Origin: Symbiodinium microadriaticum
Taxonomy: Eukaryota > Sar > Dinophyceae > Suessiales > Symbiodiniaceae
DNA length: 64,000 nucleotides
NCBI GenBank assembly: GCA_001939145.1
Contig: LSRX01000281.1
Location: forward strand, 571,936 to 635,935
Direction of reading: 5' to 3'
Shown piece after piece: positions 1 through 11,010 of the stretch. The notes beneath the pieces were generated by a model. The model was not told where the DNA came from, did not search any database, and saw only the letters and a list, made by a program, of their open reading frames with translations. How positions within the stretch are numbered: the first letter of the stretch is position 1; the number at the start of each line of letters is the position of its first letter. Position numbers and translations under genes: made by a program.

Positions 1-345
1 CCCTATAAACCCTATAAACCCTATAAACCCTATAAACCCTATAAACCCTACAAAAACCCTACCAGAACCCTATAAACCCTATAAACCCTATAAACCCTCC
101 TGCCTGCTCGTGCTCCTGCTCCATCTCGGCAAACAGGGACTGCTCCTGGTCGGCTGCGACCGGTTGTTCCCCGGCGTCCGGCCGCCGGGCTTTAGGGTTT
201 TATAGGGTTTTGTAGGGCTTTGTAGGGTTGTGTAGGGTTTTGTAGGGTTTCTAGGGCTTATAGGGTTTTGTAGGGTTTATAGGGTTTATAGGGTTTATAG
301 GGTTTATAGGGTTTATGGGGTTTATAGGGTGTAGGGTTTAGGGGG
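1..345. repeat. CCCTATAAA / TTTATAGGG variant arrays
   Basis: Nonamer CCCTATAAA repeats fill 1-95. The reverse-complement form fills about 192-345, with a short exon island between. This variant of the telomere-like heptamer recurs at 29155-29320. Confidence 0.85.
96..189 (-). CDS. Short exon, left gene, near the window edge
   Basis: Open frame RRPDAGEQPVAADQEQSLFA then EMEQEHEQAG between acceptor CTAAAG and donor GTTTAT. Glu/Gln-rich helix. It does not directly agree in phase with 2666, so an exon between them is expected. The gene continues beyond the left edge. Confidence 0.45.
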
Positions 346-947
346 TGCTTCCGGGTGAGAAAAAGTGACTTCTGCTACACCCCCGAGCCCTAAACACGAC
401 AAAAAAGCGTCCCACCTTCGGATGATCAGCATCCATGCTCTGTCCTTTCCACGGTTGGTCCCCGTGCAGCGCCTATTGCAACCCATGCGGACGGCATCTG
501 AACCCCAAGCATGAAGCATTTGCTGCTCATGCAAAAACCTGAAAAGCTTGAAGCCATGTCATGGTCCACTTCATAATGCAGTTTTCCTCGTGGGAGCCTA
601 TAAACAAACCAAAGCCGCCTACCATGTCAGGACTCAGGACTTACATAAGGAAACCACGGGAAGGAAGCCTAACAAGATCGTTTGCTCCCAGCGCCAGCTT
701 AAGAAAACCCGAAACACAGCCTAAACCCTAAATGCTAAACCCAAACCATAAACGCTAAGCGCTAAACGCTAAACCCTAAACCCAAACCCTAAACCCTGTA
801 CCCTAAACCCTATAAAAGCTAAACCCTAAACCCTAAACCGAGAGCTGGGCCGGCCTCTTGCGCAAGTTGGGCCATGGAAGCGCCAGAATCGCCCGTGCGG
901 AGGAGCCCAGCCACGGCCTCTTCAAATGCGAGGCTTGACTGGGCTCG

Positions 948-1060
948 TTTGTTAGGGGATTTTCTTTAAGTTAAAAGAATGGGGATCTATAGTAAACAGT
1001 ATGGTCTCCTTTGTTAGGGGATTTTACTTAAGTGAAAATTATGGGGATCTATAGTAAAAG
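948..1060. repeat. Tandem duplication of about 52 bp
   Basis: Two copies share GTTAGGGGATTTT and ATGGGGATCTATAGTAAA. They stand next to the hairpin at 1073-1136. Confidence 0.75.
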
Positions 1061-1072
1061 GGTGCTAATTCA

Positions 1073-1136
1073 GTTACCATAATAAGGAAACCATATTATC
1101 TAATATGGTTTCCTGATTATGGTAACTTAAATTAAT
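1073..1136. mobile_element. Short perfect-arm hairpin
   Basis: GTTACCATAAT, then AGGAAACCATATTA and TAATATGGTTTCCT, and ATTATGGTAAC: about 27-bp arms around a TC loop. Confidence 0.8.
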
Positions 1137-1463
1137 TACATCCTTTAACAAGAATCCAGTTGACGAGGCCCCGGAGACTTACAACCTAAGACTTGGGTAC
1201 TGCCCCTCCTACAGCAACAGTTAGGGTTTATGGTTTAGGGTTTACAGGAGGGCAACTCTTGACGGCTTTACACTATCTATGTTAAACATAGTCTTCAACC
1301 GGTATCCAACCTCAAGCCGCCCTTCTCATAAGTTCAGCGAAACTGACAAGATCACACACACACACACACCTCCTAAAGCCACCCCTAAAATCTCAGAAGC
1401 TTGAACCCCACGACCAAGAAGCAACAAGTTGAGAAGGGCTTCTTTCACAGGTACACACGAGTT

Positions 1464-1572
1464 CCCAGAGAACCCAATACCCCTTAATTAAGGAAAATAC
1501 CTTAAACTTTAGGGGCCTTAATATTATGATTTAAAGTATATTCCTTAATCAAGGGGTATTGGATTCTCTGGG
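1464..1572. mobile_element. MITE-like hairpin, single copy
   Basis: CCCAGAGAACCCAATACCCC with its inverse (GGGGTATTGGATTCTCTGGG) and TTAATTAAGGAA / TTCCTTAATCAA inner arms. Confidence 0.8.
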
Positions 1573-2150
1573 TTTAGGAGGATCACCCCTGCGCTGGCCG
1601 CGACCGGCGATCAACACGAAAGCACTCGACTGGACACACCGAGGGCAGGGATCAAACATAGTCCAACTCTGATTCGGGGGTCAGCATGGCGCGTATTTGA
1701 GCTGGGAGTTGATGTGCTATGTGACAATGTGCCAAGTTGCAGAATGCCCCCAAAAAAAAACAAAACCCCCCAGCCCTATCCCCCCAAACCCTAAAAACTC
1801 CGAAAGCCCCCTCTGCCAGCCTTGGTGCCTTCCTCATCCAGCCAGGGAGTCAAGTCCTGCGGTTCCGAGTTTTTACCCCACAAGCTCCAAGCCCTAAGCC
1901 CTAAACCCTAAAAAGTCCTACACCATACAGGTAACATTCAAAATCGCCCAAAAGCCTTATATAATAGGGTCTTTGGGCCCAAAAGCCTTAAAATCTGAGT
2001 CCTTCGAGAGTCTGTAAGGGATATAAACCCGATACTGCAACCTATGGGCCCTGTAAGCCCTAAGCCCTAAGCCCTAAACCCCATGGACCCTCCTCAACTA
2101 TCGTACTTTAAGTTTGTCCTTACTTACTGCGACCCATGACCCTCCTACGG

Positions 2151-2248
2151 TTGATGATACAAATCCTGCAATACCCATAGTAGGGAATATACCATAATTT
2201 CCACAGTTTAGGCTCCTTAAGGTTATGCTCAGGATTTATATCATCAAC
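2151..2248. mobile_element. MITE-like hairpin, family 2
   Basis: Ends TTGATGATA-AATCCTG and CAGGATTTATATCATCAA, with ACCATAATTTCC in the core. The second copy is at 8726-8823. Confidence 0.8.
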
Positions 2249-2665
2249 AGTAGTAGATCCTAACAATCCGGGAAGGACTCGCTACGGCCAGCTCTAAACA
2301 TCGCACAAGACCTGGAACTCGGCACCTTAACCCGACGTCACGCATGCGCACTTATTTCATCACTGGACTTTAGAAGCCACTTAGCAAGTGCCACAAACCC
2401 CCACAAGCCCTGTAAGCCTGCGCACCATCACCTAGTCCCACGGTCCTTTAAGCAGGTCAGGCCATAAGATCTCAGGGTTCAGGGCTTCAGGGCCCAAGAC
2501 TTTCCAGGCTCTGTCCTAGTGTTCTTACGATTATGAATATACTGATAGCTGGGTCATGACTTCTACTCTTTCTGGTCTTACATGATATATTTCCAACCAT
2601 AAACCCTTACACACCCTAAACCCCAAACCTGGACAAAACGGAGCTACAGGCAGCTACAGGCCCAC

Positions 2666-2728
2666 CTTGGCTAGCCGCTCCAGCGTCCGACGCACATCCG
2701 ATGCCTCGTGCCCCGGAGGTGCCGCCTT
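2666..2728 (-). CDS. Short exon, left gene
   Basis: Twenty-one codons, phase 0 to 0: KAAPPGHEASDVRRTLERLA then K, acceptor CTCAG and donor AAG followed by GTGGGC. Together, the exons 5162, 4514, 3655 and 2728 give an uninterrupted phase-consistent helical peptide. Confidence 0.6.
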
Positions 2729-3171
2729 CTGAGCTTAGGATAGAGATCACGGTCCTCGGGATTGGGCCTAGGTTTAGGTTTAGGGTTGAGGCTTTAGGGG
2801 TTTAGAGGTTTAGGGTTTAGGGGTTTAGGGGTTTAGGGTTTAGGGCTTAGGGTTTAGGGGTTTGGGGGTTTAGGGCTTGTTCCGGGTCTGGGATACACCT
2901 CGAGACTTCGCCAGTAGCCCATAGAGGAGATCATAAAAACAGCTACAAGATAGGATTACTTCTGGAGCTTGATCCCAAGGCCCTGGGTGTTCGCACACTG
3001 GCAAAGCAGCTGAGAACGTTCAAGATCATAGCAGCGTGGACGAGTATGATAACTTTCATGTCAAACGAGACCATTATCGAGCTTGGGAAGTCTGAAAAAC
3101 TGGAAAAAGCATGATCCGAACAGACTTCATTTCCTGACGATGTTGTCCGCATGCTTTCGCTTAGCTAGATT

Positions 3172-3264
3172 TGTATACCCAGCGGTCTAAGGCTTGTAAA
3201 ACGGCAATTGCCGTTTGGCGAATCTCGAACTGAGAGTGTCTTGTGTTCAAACCTGTGTATACCA
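3172..3264 (+). pseudogene. tRNA-Leu-like sequence, degenerate
   Basis: Contains AGCGGTCTAAGGC, which matches the D-arm of eukaryotic tRNA-Leu, then a hairpin-prone stretch, a possible long variable arm (ATCTC with GAGAG) and GTTCAAAC near the 3' side. GTATAC ends could pair. The T-stem does not pair and the anticodon loop is not standard, so this is at best a decayed tRNA-derived element. Confidence 0.2.
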
Positions 3265-3596
3265 AGCTGAGACATCTTATTTTGCACAGCGTCCTTCGTC
3301 AATCTAAGCCTAGCTACTTACATTCTTCTGGTCCCTGCAATGCCCTTCGCATCCCTGCGCCCTAAAGCCTTGTACCCCTTGACCCTGCACTGGCAGTAAC
3401 CCTCACAGTAACCCCCTACCCTAAACCCCTAAACCCCTAAATCCCTAAATCCCTAAATCCCTAAATCCCTAAATCCCTAAACCTAAACCTAAACCCTAAC
3501 CCTAAACCCTAAACCCTAACCCTAAACCCTAAACCCTAAACCCCTAAGAAGGTTCCGAACAGGAAGCCTCAAGAAACCCCCCCTCCTCGCCTCTAC

Positions 3597-3655
3597 AGTG
3601 TAGTCCACCCTCTCCCGGAAGAGGTCCAACAGCCCGGGCTCCAGCTTATCGACTC
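3597..3655 (-). CDS. Short exon, left gene
   Basis: Two bases plus 19 codons: VDKLEPGLLDLFRERVDYT, acceptor CGCCAG and donor GTAGAG. Joins 2728 in phase 0. Strongly protein-like and sharply bounded by opposed telomere-like arrays. Confidence 0.6.
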
Positions 3656-3662
3656 CTGGCGT

Positions 3663-4105
3663 GGGGTTTAGGGTTTAGGGTTCAGGGTTCAGGGTTTAGG
3701 GGTTTAGGGTTTAAGGTTTAGGGTGCTGGATGGTTTAGGGTTTAGGGTTCAGGGTTCAGGGTTTAGGGGTTTAGGGTTTAAGGTTTAGGGTGCTGGATGG
3801 TTTAGGGTTTAGGGTTCAGGGTTCAGGGTTTAGGGTTTTAGGGTTTAAGGTTTAGGGTGCTGGATGGTTTAGGGTTTAGGGTTCAGGGTTCAGGGTTTAG
3901 GGTTTTAGGGTTCAGGGTTTAGGGTGCCGGATGGTTTAGAGTTCAGGGTTTAGGGTTTTAGGGTTTAAGGTTTAGGGTGCTGGATGGTCTAGGGTTTAGG
4001 GTTTAGGGGTTTAGGGTTTCAGGTTTAGGGTGCTGGATGGTTTAGGGTTTAGGGTTCAGGGTTTAGGGGTTTAGGGTTTAGGGTTTAGGGTTCAGGGTTT
4101 AGGGT
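3663..4105. repeat. TTTAGGG-type minisatellite, about 73-bp period
   Basis: Heptamer variants are organised in a higher-order unit marked by GGTGCTGGATGG, repeated about six times with small changes. It lies just upstream (in minus-strand sense) of the exon at 3597-3655. Confidence 0.85.
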
Positions 4106-4453
4106 CTTATCGACTCCTGGCATCTTGACAGGAATGCACCCTGCTCAGATTCTGATGCCTTAAAACCTTCAAGCCCATACCTTGCGCCCAATCGACATGC
4201 TTTTGATGGTATGGGATGCTAAGTCTAGTTTATATAGTATATTCCCTAACTATGAAGAGGGTTCTTGGAGTCTCTGGTACGGCCTCCCACCTAAACCCAA
4301 AACCCCAAAACCCCAAACCCTAAACCCCTAAACCCCAAACCCAAAGGCCCTAAAGGACTGAACCCCAAACCCTAAATCCCCAAACCCCAAACCCTAAACC
4401 CTGAAACCCTGAAACCCTAAACCCCAAACCCTATAAGGCCCTAAAGACGGAAC

Positions 4454-4514
4454 TAAGCAGTATGAGCTGGGGCCTGAGCTCTGCGCCTTCGACATCGCGT
4501 CGAAGGCGCAGCGC
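4454..4514 (-). CDS. Short exon, left gene
   Basis: Twenty codons plus one base: ALRLRRDVEGAELRPQLILL, acceptor CGCCAG and donor GTTCCG. It joins to 3655 in phase (one plus two bases). The plus strand of this island is also open, because it contains an inverted GCGCCTTCGA motif. Confidence 0.5.
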
Positions 4515-5090
4515 CTGGCGGGGGGTAGGCCACACGGTGCCGGGGCCCTAGGGGCTTAGGGTTTAGGGCCTGAAAGGGTTTAGGGTTTAGCGGTTTAGGG
4601 GTTTAAAAGTTTAGGGGTTAGGGTTTAGCTTCTACTATGAATCCCTATATGATATTTGAAGCTTCAACCCTTGCAGGGTTCACAACGTGCTTCAGGTTGG
4701 GCTTCAGATCTTTCGGACTTTGGGGTTCGACTTAAGAGCTATAGGACTTCGTGATGTTGAAAAAGAAGTGGAAAGAGGGTTTAGGGTTTACCTGGACCCC
4801 CCAAAAGTATGTAGAAATAATAGCCTTGTAGAAGTTGTGGGCCATTATTTTACCTACCTTGGGGGGTTTAGCGGGTAGGGTTCAGGGCTTTAGGGGGGTT
4901 TATCTAAGGCTCATGGTTCCACGTTTCTGGCAGCTCTAGCACCTACCAATGCCTCTCGGCTTGGTTGGGCGCTTTTCAGTCGCCTCGTGGACACACGACA
5001 GGGCATCCCTCGCTTGTCCAGAATCCCCCCCCTAAACCCTAAACCCCTAAACCCCTAAAACCCTAAACCCAAAACCCCTAAACCCTAAAC

Positions 5091-5162
5091 CCGACTGGGA
5101 TACTTGTCAAACCGGAGATGTTGGCCCAACCCCTGGGCCAAGGGCCGCTGAAACATCATTTT
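5091..5162 (-). CDS. Short exon, left gene
   Basis: Exactly 24 codons, phase 0 to 0: KMMFQRPLAQGLGQHLRFDK then YPSR, from acceptor TTCTCAG to donor GTTTAG. The donor itself is the first repeat of the telomere-like array, so the intron begins with the array. Agrees in phase with 5781 and 4514. Confidence 0.55.
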
Positions 5163-5780
5163 CTGAGAAGCAGCACAGCGAACGAACGCATCAAGGGGTT
5201 TAGGGTTTGGGGCTTAGGGTTTGGGGTTTAGGGTTTAGGGTTAGCGTTTAGGGCTTTAGGGTTTAATTTAAGCCTTTCAAGTGAACAACATTGGGCAAAG
5301 TTGACTCACGGCTAGCTGGACTGCTGCGATGCAGCTGGAAGTGGTCTGCACGAAGCGCCGACGGTCCTAACATGATTATGTATTGTATTAAGTCTGCTCT
5401 ATTAGTGCTCCAATAGCTTACGTCTTGAACGACTGGTCACAATTGCAGAGCCAGGACGTTCCAGGCAAGCAAGTAAGGCAAAGAGCAGCGAGCATTGCAC
5501 CCAAACATTGGGGCCTTGGCAATTTCAACGTGTAGACTTTTATCTCTAACCCCTTCCAAAACCAATCCTCAAGCCTAGGCACCCCAAGATCCAAACCCTG
5601 TAACCCACACACTACCCCTCTACGCCCTAGACCCCAAACCCCAAACCCTAAACCCCAAAACCCTCTGATCCCTAAACCCCTAAACCCCTAAACCCCTAAA
5701 CTCCAAAACCCCAAACCCCCTAAACCCGTAAACCCCAAAACCCCCACAACCCCAAAACACCTTTAAACCCCCCAGCCGAC

Positions 5781-5869
5781 TTCCCGCCTCCCCTGGTACT
5801 GCACTCCTTGCCGTGCCAAAAGATGGCGCTGCGTCTGCTCTGCCAGGGACTGTCGGACCTCAACATAGG
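5781..5869 (-). CDS. Short exon, left gene
   Basis: Two bases plus 29 codons: YVEVRQSLAEQTQRHLLARQ then GVQYQGRRE, a helical charged peptide ending at GTCGGC in phase 0. Island between CCCTAAA-type (5612-5765) and TTTAGGG-type (5885-6045) arrays. Confidence 0.55.
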
Positions 5870-6314
5870 CTCCCGCGGGTTTCGGGTGTACGGTTTAGGC
5901 GTTCAGGAGTTTGGGGGATCAGGGGTTTAAGGTTTGGGGGGTTTGAGGGGTTGGGGGTTTAGGGTTTGGGGATTCAGGGCGTTAGGGATTCAGGGGTTTA
6001 GGGGTTTGGGGGTTTAGGGGTTAGGGGTTCAGGGCTTTAGGGGTTTCTTGTGTATCGAGTTTGCTAGTATGTGTGCATGTAAGACCAAGTCTGTGCTATG
6101 CGATTAGTCTTAACCGTCGTCGGGTCATTGTTAAGTCTAAGTCTCTGTTCTATTTTCGTTGTGGGGGATCCCTGAGAGTTTCTGCATAGTTGCTTACGAC
6201 ATCAAGACTCCTTACCGGGACGATCATTTCGAAGAACCCTAGATTGGCGAAGGGGGAATTCCAGCCAAATGTGTCAGGGCTCCCGTGGCTAACGCACATA
6301 TTCTGGACAGATAC

Positions 6315-6416
6315 CCGACGTGTCATGAACAACTCCAGCTCAAAGACAAGAGCGGGCCCAGCAAGGGGCTGGAGAGACGGAGACTGAAACGGAAAACCAA
6401 AGTCGATGCCGACGTG
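6315..6416 (-). CDS. Exon, left gene
   Basis: Thirty-four codons, phase 0 to 0: HVGIDFGFPFQSPSLQPLAG then PALVFELELFMTRR, between acceptor GTGGCAG and donor GTATCT. No family recognised. Confidence 0.45.
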
Positions 6417-6954
6417 CTGCCACAAGCCAGGCGCAGACGCGATGCAGCATGCAGACCTGCTGGCGGCAGGTCTGTTGTTTAGGGTGCCTTGGGCATTTGT
6501 CAGAGTTTCGACAGGGCCCTTGTGGTCCTTCCGTCAGTGTTCGTGGCACAGAAAAGTCTCGGCGAGGGTTTGGGCAGATTGGGCTGGCCATGGGATGTAC
6601 CTATCTGCAACGGAATCGAAAGTCTAGCAAGAGAACCGAATATCTGCTAGGCCCGAGCAAAATTTCCACACACCTCGCTCAGAGCAGGAAGACCGGGTAC
6701 AGGGCTTGGGGAGCGAGAGTGGGCTTCTCAAGGTCTTGTGTAAGGGCTTGGTGCATCGAGCTCGACTGTTGACTTGCGGTGTTCGGGGTCAATTTCTTGA
6801 ATTCGGAATAACTGGTAAAACAGTATCCCCCGTGTAGTCTGCATATAACCACATCACCCTATAAGCGGGATATTTTGTCCGATTATTCTTGCCGCTGTAT
6901 TATTGGGGCCAAAACCTCGGCATCATGAGGTTTGTGTGGCCTGCTGCCGAATCA

Positions 6955-7134
6955 AGGACATGTAACTAGTAACAGTAGCTGAACGCCTGCCAAAGCCTAC
7001 GCCTCAGACCCTCAAAGACATGTAACTAGTAACAGTAGCAGAACGCCTGCCAAAGCCTAAGCCTCAGACCCTCAAAGACATGTAACTAGTAACAGTAGCT
7101 GAACGCCTGCAAAAGCCTATGCCTCAGACCCTGC
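6955..7134. repeat. Three tandem copies of a 60-bp unit
   Basis: The unit starts GGACATGTAACTAGTAACAG and repeats three times with a few substitutions. No open frame is preserved, so it is probably a young minisatellite in an intron. Confidence 0.9.
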
Positions 7135-7815
7135 GACCTGCGGTTGCGAGCTGCTTTGTCTGTGCATCAACGCCTACCTGAACCTACCAAAATCTACGTT
7201 TTTTGTTGCGTCCGGATAACACCCATATTTGGGTTTACAACAAGAGCCTTCCACAATCTGTCATGATTGCTCAGGTAAATCCTAAACCCTGAATCTCAGA
7301 AGCCCTGCTGCAATGGCCACGACACGCCTCGCCAGAACTTGCTTGCGACTCCCCGGTGCCTTGACGTGGCGGTGGTGCTAAAGTAGGGTTTGCGAGCTGC
7401 AAAGGATCATGGCTTCCATTATTTTGAACTGGGTAGGATTTCTGACCGGCCCATGCAAGCATTATCATGTAGATTTTTCACTGATGAACCAGCCTGCGCA
7501 AACAGTGGTTGTAAGACATTTCCTAAAAGTATTTTCCTTCAAGAAGATCGACAAGCAATCGCGGCTCTGCTGATTTCCTTCGTGTCGAAAATGAGGGGCC
7601 TTCTTCTTTGGAACAGGGGTTTGGGACCCTAAACCATTAACCCTAAACTTTCCGACTAAGGAGCCCGAAGGAGTCTTGCTACTGTAACAATTCCGGGCTC
7701 CGAAAATCCACAGATTCTTCTCGAAACCTTCATGCGAGTAGCTCTCTAAAGTGGGGTGCCCCTTTTTTGTTCCCCGATACAGTACGTACGGCACAATTAT
7801 AAAAAAAAATATATA

Positions 7816-7846
<31 letters not shown>

Positions 7847-8269
7847 ATATATATATATATATAACAGGATCGTTTAGAGGACTACCCATGTCTTCCAGGC
7901 TCTGATCTGAGAAGCTCGAGCTTTTGCGGTTCCAGTGCGTGGGCAGTTTTGGGCCTGGAACGGGGGTCCGCCGTTAAGGGTTTACGGCTTAAGATTACCG
8001 CCCAGTCATCCTCAAACCTGAAAGCTAAGAGCCCGAGACCTCATGAGCTCTAAAGCAAGGGCTATCAAGTTTAGGGTCTAGGGTTTAGGGTTTAAGGTTT
8101 AGGGAATGTTTAGGGTATCCACAAAGTTCTAAACGCCCAAACCCAACAATCCTGCATGTTTACCCCGAAGCTCGCTACGTTTCAGAGCCCTAAACCGAAA
8201 GACTCCAAAAACCGTTCAACAGAAAACCGCAAAACCTAAAACCCTTAAACCCTGAAGCCTTATGCTCCC

Positions 8270-8364
8270 TACCCGTAGGCTCCTTAGTAGTTCCTTTTGG
8301 GGACTACCTTATAGGATTCTAAATATGAACCTTAAAAAAGGAACTACTTAGGAGCCTATGGGTA
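8270..8364. mobile_element. MITE-like hairpin, family 1
   Basis: Inverted ends TACCCGTAGGCTCC and GGAGCCTATGGGTA enclose inner inverted GTAGTTCCTTTT / AAAAAGGAACTAC. Related elements lie at 11006-11109, 25470-25580, 30338-30439, 54083-54185, 59635-59736 and 60345-60438. Confidence 0.8.
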
Positions 8365-8513
8365 ATGACAGCGACGCCCCTTGCAGAACCCTTGCCGCAA
8401 CATCTCAAAGGGCTCTGATCCTGAAAACCCTCAACACTACACTTACGCCAAACTTCCCCGAACCCCTAAACACTAAACCTGCACTAAACTTCCCCTAAAA
8501 AACCCTATAAAGC

Positions 8514-8599
8514 CTTCAGAAGAATCTGTAAGCGCGTGAGCTTCTGACTGGATCTCCGTGGGGTGGACGGCAGAGGCAGGTCCGTGGGGCTGCTTGGAC
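8514..8599 (-). CDS. Short exon, left gene
   Basis: Two bases plus 28 codons: PSSPTDLPLPSTPRRSSQKL then TRLQILLK, a Pro/Ser linker running into a helix. Acceptor TTCGCAG and GC donor. The island lies between CCCTAAA-type (8450-8513) and TTTAGGG-type (8640-8725) arrays. Confidence 0.5.
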
Positions 8600-8725
8600 C
8601 TGCGAAGTCTCTAGAAGGGAGGCCATGAGGCCTACAGGGGCTTAGGGTTCAGGGGTTTCGGGTTTAGGGGTTTAGGCGGGTTTAGGGTTTAGGGGCTCAG
8701 GGGTCTAGAGTTTGGGGGTTTAGGG

Positions 8726-8823
8726 TTGATGATATAAATCCTGCATTACCCATAATAAGGAATTTACCATAATTCCCATAGTTTATAAGGGTCCTTAAGG
8801 TAATGCAGGATTTTATCATCAGC
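8726..8823. mobile_element. MITE-like hairpin, family 2
   Basis: Same ends (TTGATGATATAAATCCTGC) and core as the 2151 element, lying just to the right of a TTTAGGG-type array. Confidence 0.8.
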
Positions 8824-9139
8824 AGGATAAGTAAGGGCTTCCATATAAGGATCACACAAGGTTACAATCCTAGTAAGGGTTTCTACAAGGATTTCTACAA
8901 GGGGTACTCACGGGGCTACTATCAGGGTTTCTTAGGACCACTTTTTATAGGAAAAAATTAGAATTTCATTCATAGACTAAGCCTTTAGCGCAGAATATAT
9001 ATTTTATTTTTGGTTTCTATCAAGATTTCAACCTAAACCCTTAAACCCTAAACTTATAAACCCTAAACCCTTAAACCCTAAACCCTTAAACCCTAAACTT
9101 ATAAACCCTAAACCCTTAAACCCTAAGGGTTTGGGAAAC

Positions 9140-9205
9140 CTTTGGGCGCAGGAATGATGCTCGGGAACTCTTTGGTCCTGAAAGCTGATTTCAGCTTTCC
9201 GGCTT
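9140..9205 (-). CDS. Short exon, left gene
   Basis: AGKLKSAFRTKEFPSIIPAP then K, acceptor CTCCAG and donor GTTTCC. It leaves one base, which fits the two-base start of the exon at 8599. Confidence 0.5.
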
Positions 9206-9629
9206 CTGGAGGGTATTCATAGGGTTTAGGGTGTATAGGGTCTAGGGTTTATAGGGCCGGGCTTGCTTGGGATTTTGGGCATATATTTTCGTGTTCTGGA
9301 TCATGCTGAGGGTTATATGCTTTCGGTTTTACCCCTTTCCCCAAAACCTTATGATGATGAGGGTGGTGGTGGTGGTGATGATGATGACGATGGTGGTTTT
9401 CATTCATAACCGCGGGGATTGAAATCTTTCGCATGCCAATGAAAACGGTTGCCTGTTCTGTTTAGTTTACAAAAGTAGAACTCGGAGTTGTAAACAAACA
9501 GAAGTAGTTCTCCACTAGCCCTCGAAATGCTTGAACCCCATCGGCACGTGGGCTAACGCACTTCGACCATTCTCCTGAATCGCACATGGGGGAAGCACAA
9601 GCGCCGTGCTCTTACCCGCCAGTACCTGT

Positions 9630-9870
9630 TCAAAAACAAAAACAATTGAAAATATCTTGGACCAAGCGGCCGTGGACTGCTCCCACTCGCAAAGGCGCGG
9701 CCAACCGCCACCTCGTAGCCGGCCTCCTCGGCCATTTGTGGGGGGTTTGAGACTGTCGGATCCTAAACCTGCAACCCGAGACTAACAAGTTAAAGATTCG
9801 ACGAAAGTTGGGCCGGTTTTCAGGGGAAGGACCATGGGCGTTTGGATAACCTATTTTTCCTGCTCGAGTA
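9630..9870 (-). CDS. Candidate exon, left gene
   Basis: Open minus frame after CGAGCAG: KIGYPNAHGPSPENRPNFRR, then IFNLLVSGCRFRI, rich in Arg and Pro toward the end. An overlapping frame (MAEEAGYEVAVGRAFASGSS) is equally open over its lower half, so the reading frame is undecided. Confidence 0.3.
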
Positions 9871-9980
9871 GCCAACCAAAGGTACAAGTCAGGGCCCAGG
9901 CAAGCGCTAAATCCTAAAACCCAAACCCTAAACAAAACCTGAACCACAAGCCCTAAACCCTAAACCATCCGAAATCCTAC

Positions 9981-10053
9981 CAGCATCTCGCTAGTATCGT
10001 GTAACGGAGGCCTGATGCTCCCAAAAGAACAGGCTCTGAGGCTCTCAGGGAGC
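9981..10053 (-). CDS. Short exon, left gene
   Basis: LPESLRACSFGSIRPPLHDT then SEML, ending at GTAGGA. The start is either CTAAG at 10053 or CTGAG eight codon positions later; the later start agrees in phase with 11123. Flanked by opposed telomere-like tracts. Confidence 0.45.
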
Positions 10054-10669
10054 CTTAGCAGAGCATGCGCCATTTTTTCGGCAGTTCCGATAGCCTACCA
10101 GTACATGACTGCAGGCAGACCTTGTCGCAGACACCCTAAGCCCTACTCATTTTTGTTCCCCTTTTAGGGCTTCTAGGGTTTAGGGTTCAGGGTGAATAGG
10201 CTTTAGGGCCCCCAAGCCCCAGGACGATCCAACCCATAGCCTCCCAGGTTCGGACTCTGATTCCTACAGCAGAGGACCAGAACCCCTGAACCCTTCAGAT
10301 GAGTGGGTTTATGGTTTACGGTTTAGAGTTTAGGGTGTAGGGTTCAGGGGTTTAGGGTTTAGGGTTGAGGGTTTAGGGGCCTAGCTAGGTGGTTACCCAT
10401 AATCTTCCATGGGGCGCCTTGTCATAACTCTACTATGAAGAAGCCCAAAACCCTCTTCTGGTTTCAACCTCAAGCGCCAAAGTTGAAAGAGTCAAAGCGG
10501 GCTTAACGTTTGGGTCTCAGGAGCTTGCGAGTATAAGGTTTAGACGTGAACGGTTCGAACTTGGGTTTCAGAGGCCCTAAATCCCCGAACCCTAAACGGT
10601 TGCTTTCTTCGGCCAACGTTTTATTGGACAATGCCCAAAGCCTCCCCCCCCCCCCNCAAGTCAACAGAG

Positions 10670-11010
10670 ACCCCCTAAGCCCCAAATCCCCAAGCCCTAA
10701 ACCCCAAAATTCCCTAAAGTCCCTAAGCCCTATAAACCGTAGACTCCCTAAACTCCCTAAGTCCTAAAACTCTAAAACTCCCCCAAATTTTTAAACTCCC
10801 TAAGCCCAAAAAAGCGTAAACTCCCTAAACTCCCTAAGCCCTAGAAACCAGAAACTCCTTAAACTCCCTGAAAAGCCCTCAACCCTAAAACTCCCTAAAG
10901 TCCCTAAGCCCTAAAAGTCCCTAAACTCCCCAAGCCCTAGAAACCGTTACCGTTAAACTCCCTGAGACCTATAAACCCTAAAACTCCCTGAACTCCCTGA
11001 GACCTAACCC
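10670..11010. repeat. CCCTAAACTC-type degenerate array
   Basis: A C-rich variant in which CTCCCTAA and CCCTAAA alternate for about 340 bp, the longest C-type tract of the window. It is followed by a MITE-like hairpin and then the exon at 11123. Confidence 0.8.

Larger units (their letters stand above)
345..2660. other. Intronic or intergenic, no supported exon
   Basis: Contains short CCCTAAA tracts (720-835, 1885-1912, 2050-2085, 2590-2640), three hairpin elements and a CA run at 1350. No splice-bounded frame was convincing. Confidence 0.6.
6420..8510. other. Low-information stretch of the left gene
   Basis: Holds the 60-bp tandem repeat, an AT-rich microsatellite and the hairpin at 8270. 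A minus frame near 7740-7790 (VLYRGTKKGHPTLESYSHE, ending at GTTTCG) is a possible exon but lacks a clear acceptor. Confidence 0.4.

Noticed and set aside
1-98. True chromosome end (telomere) at the left edge
   Set aside because: The same repeats occur throughout the window in both orientations around exons, so an interstitial intronic origin is more likely.
9249-9434. His-rich protein (HHHHHHHHPHHH)
   Set aside because: The run comes from a GGT/GAT simple repeat, and the frame has no splice or family support.
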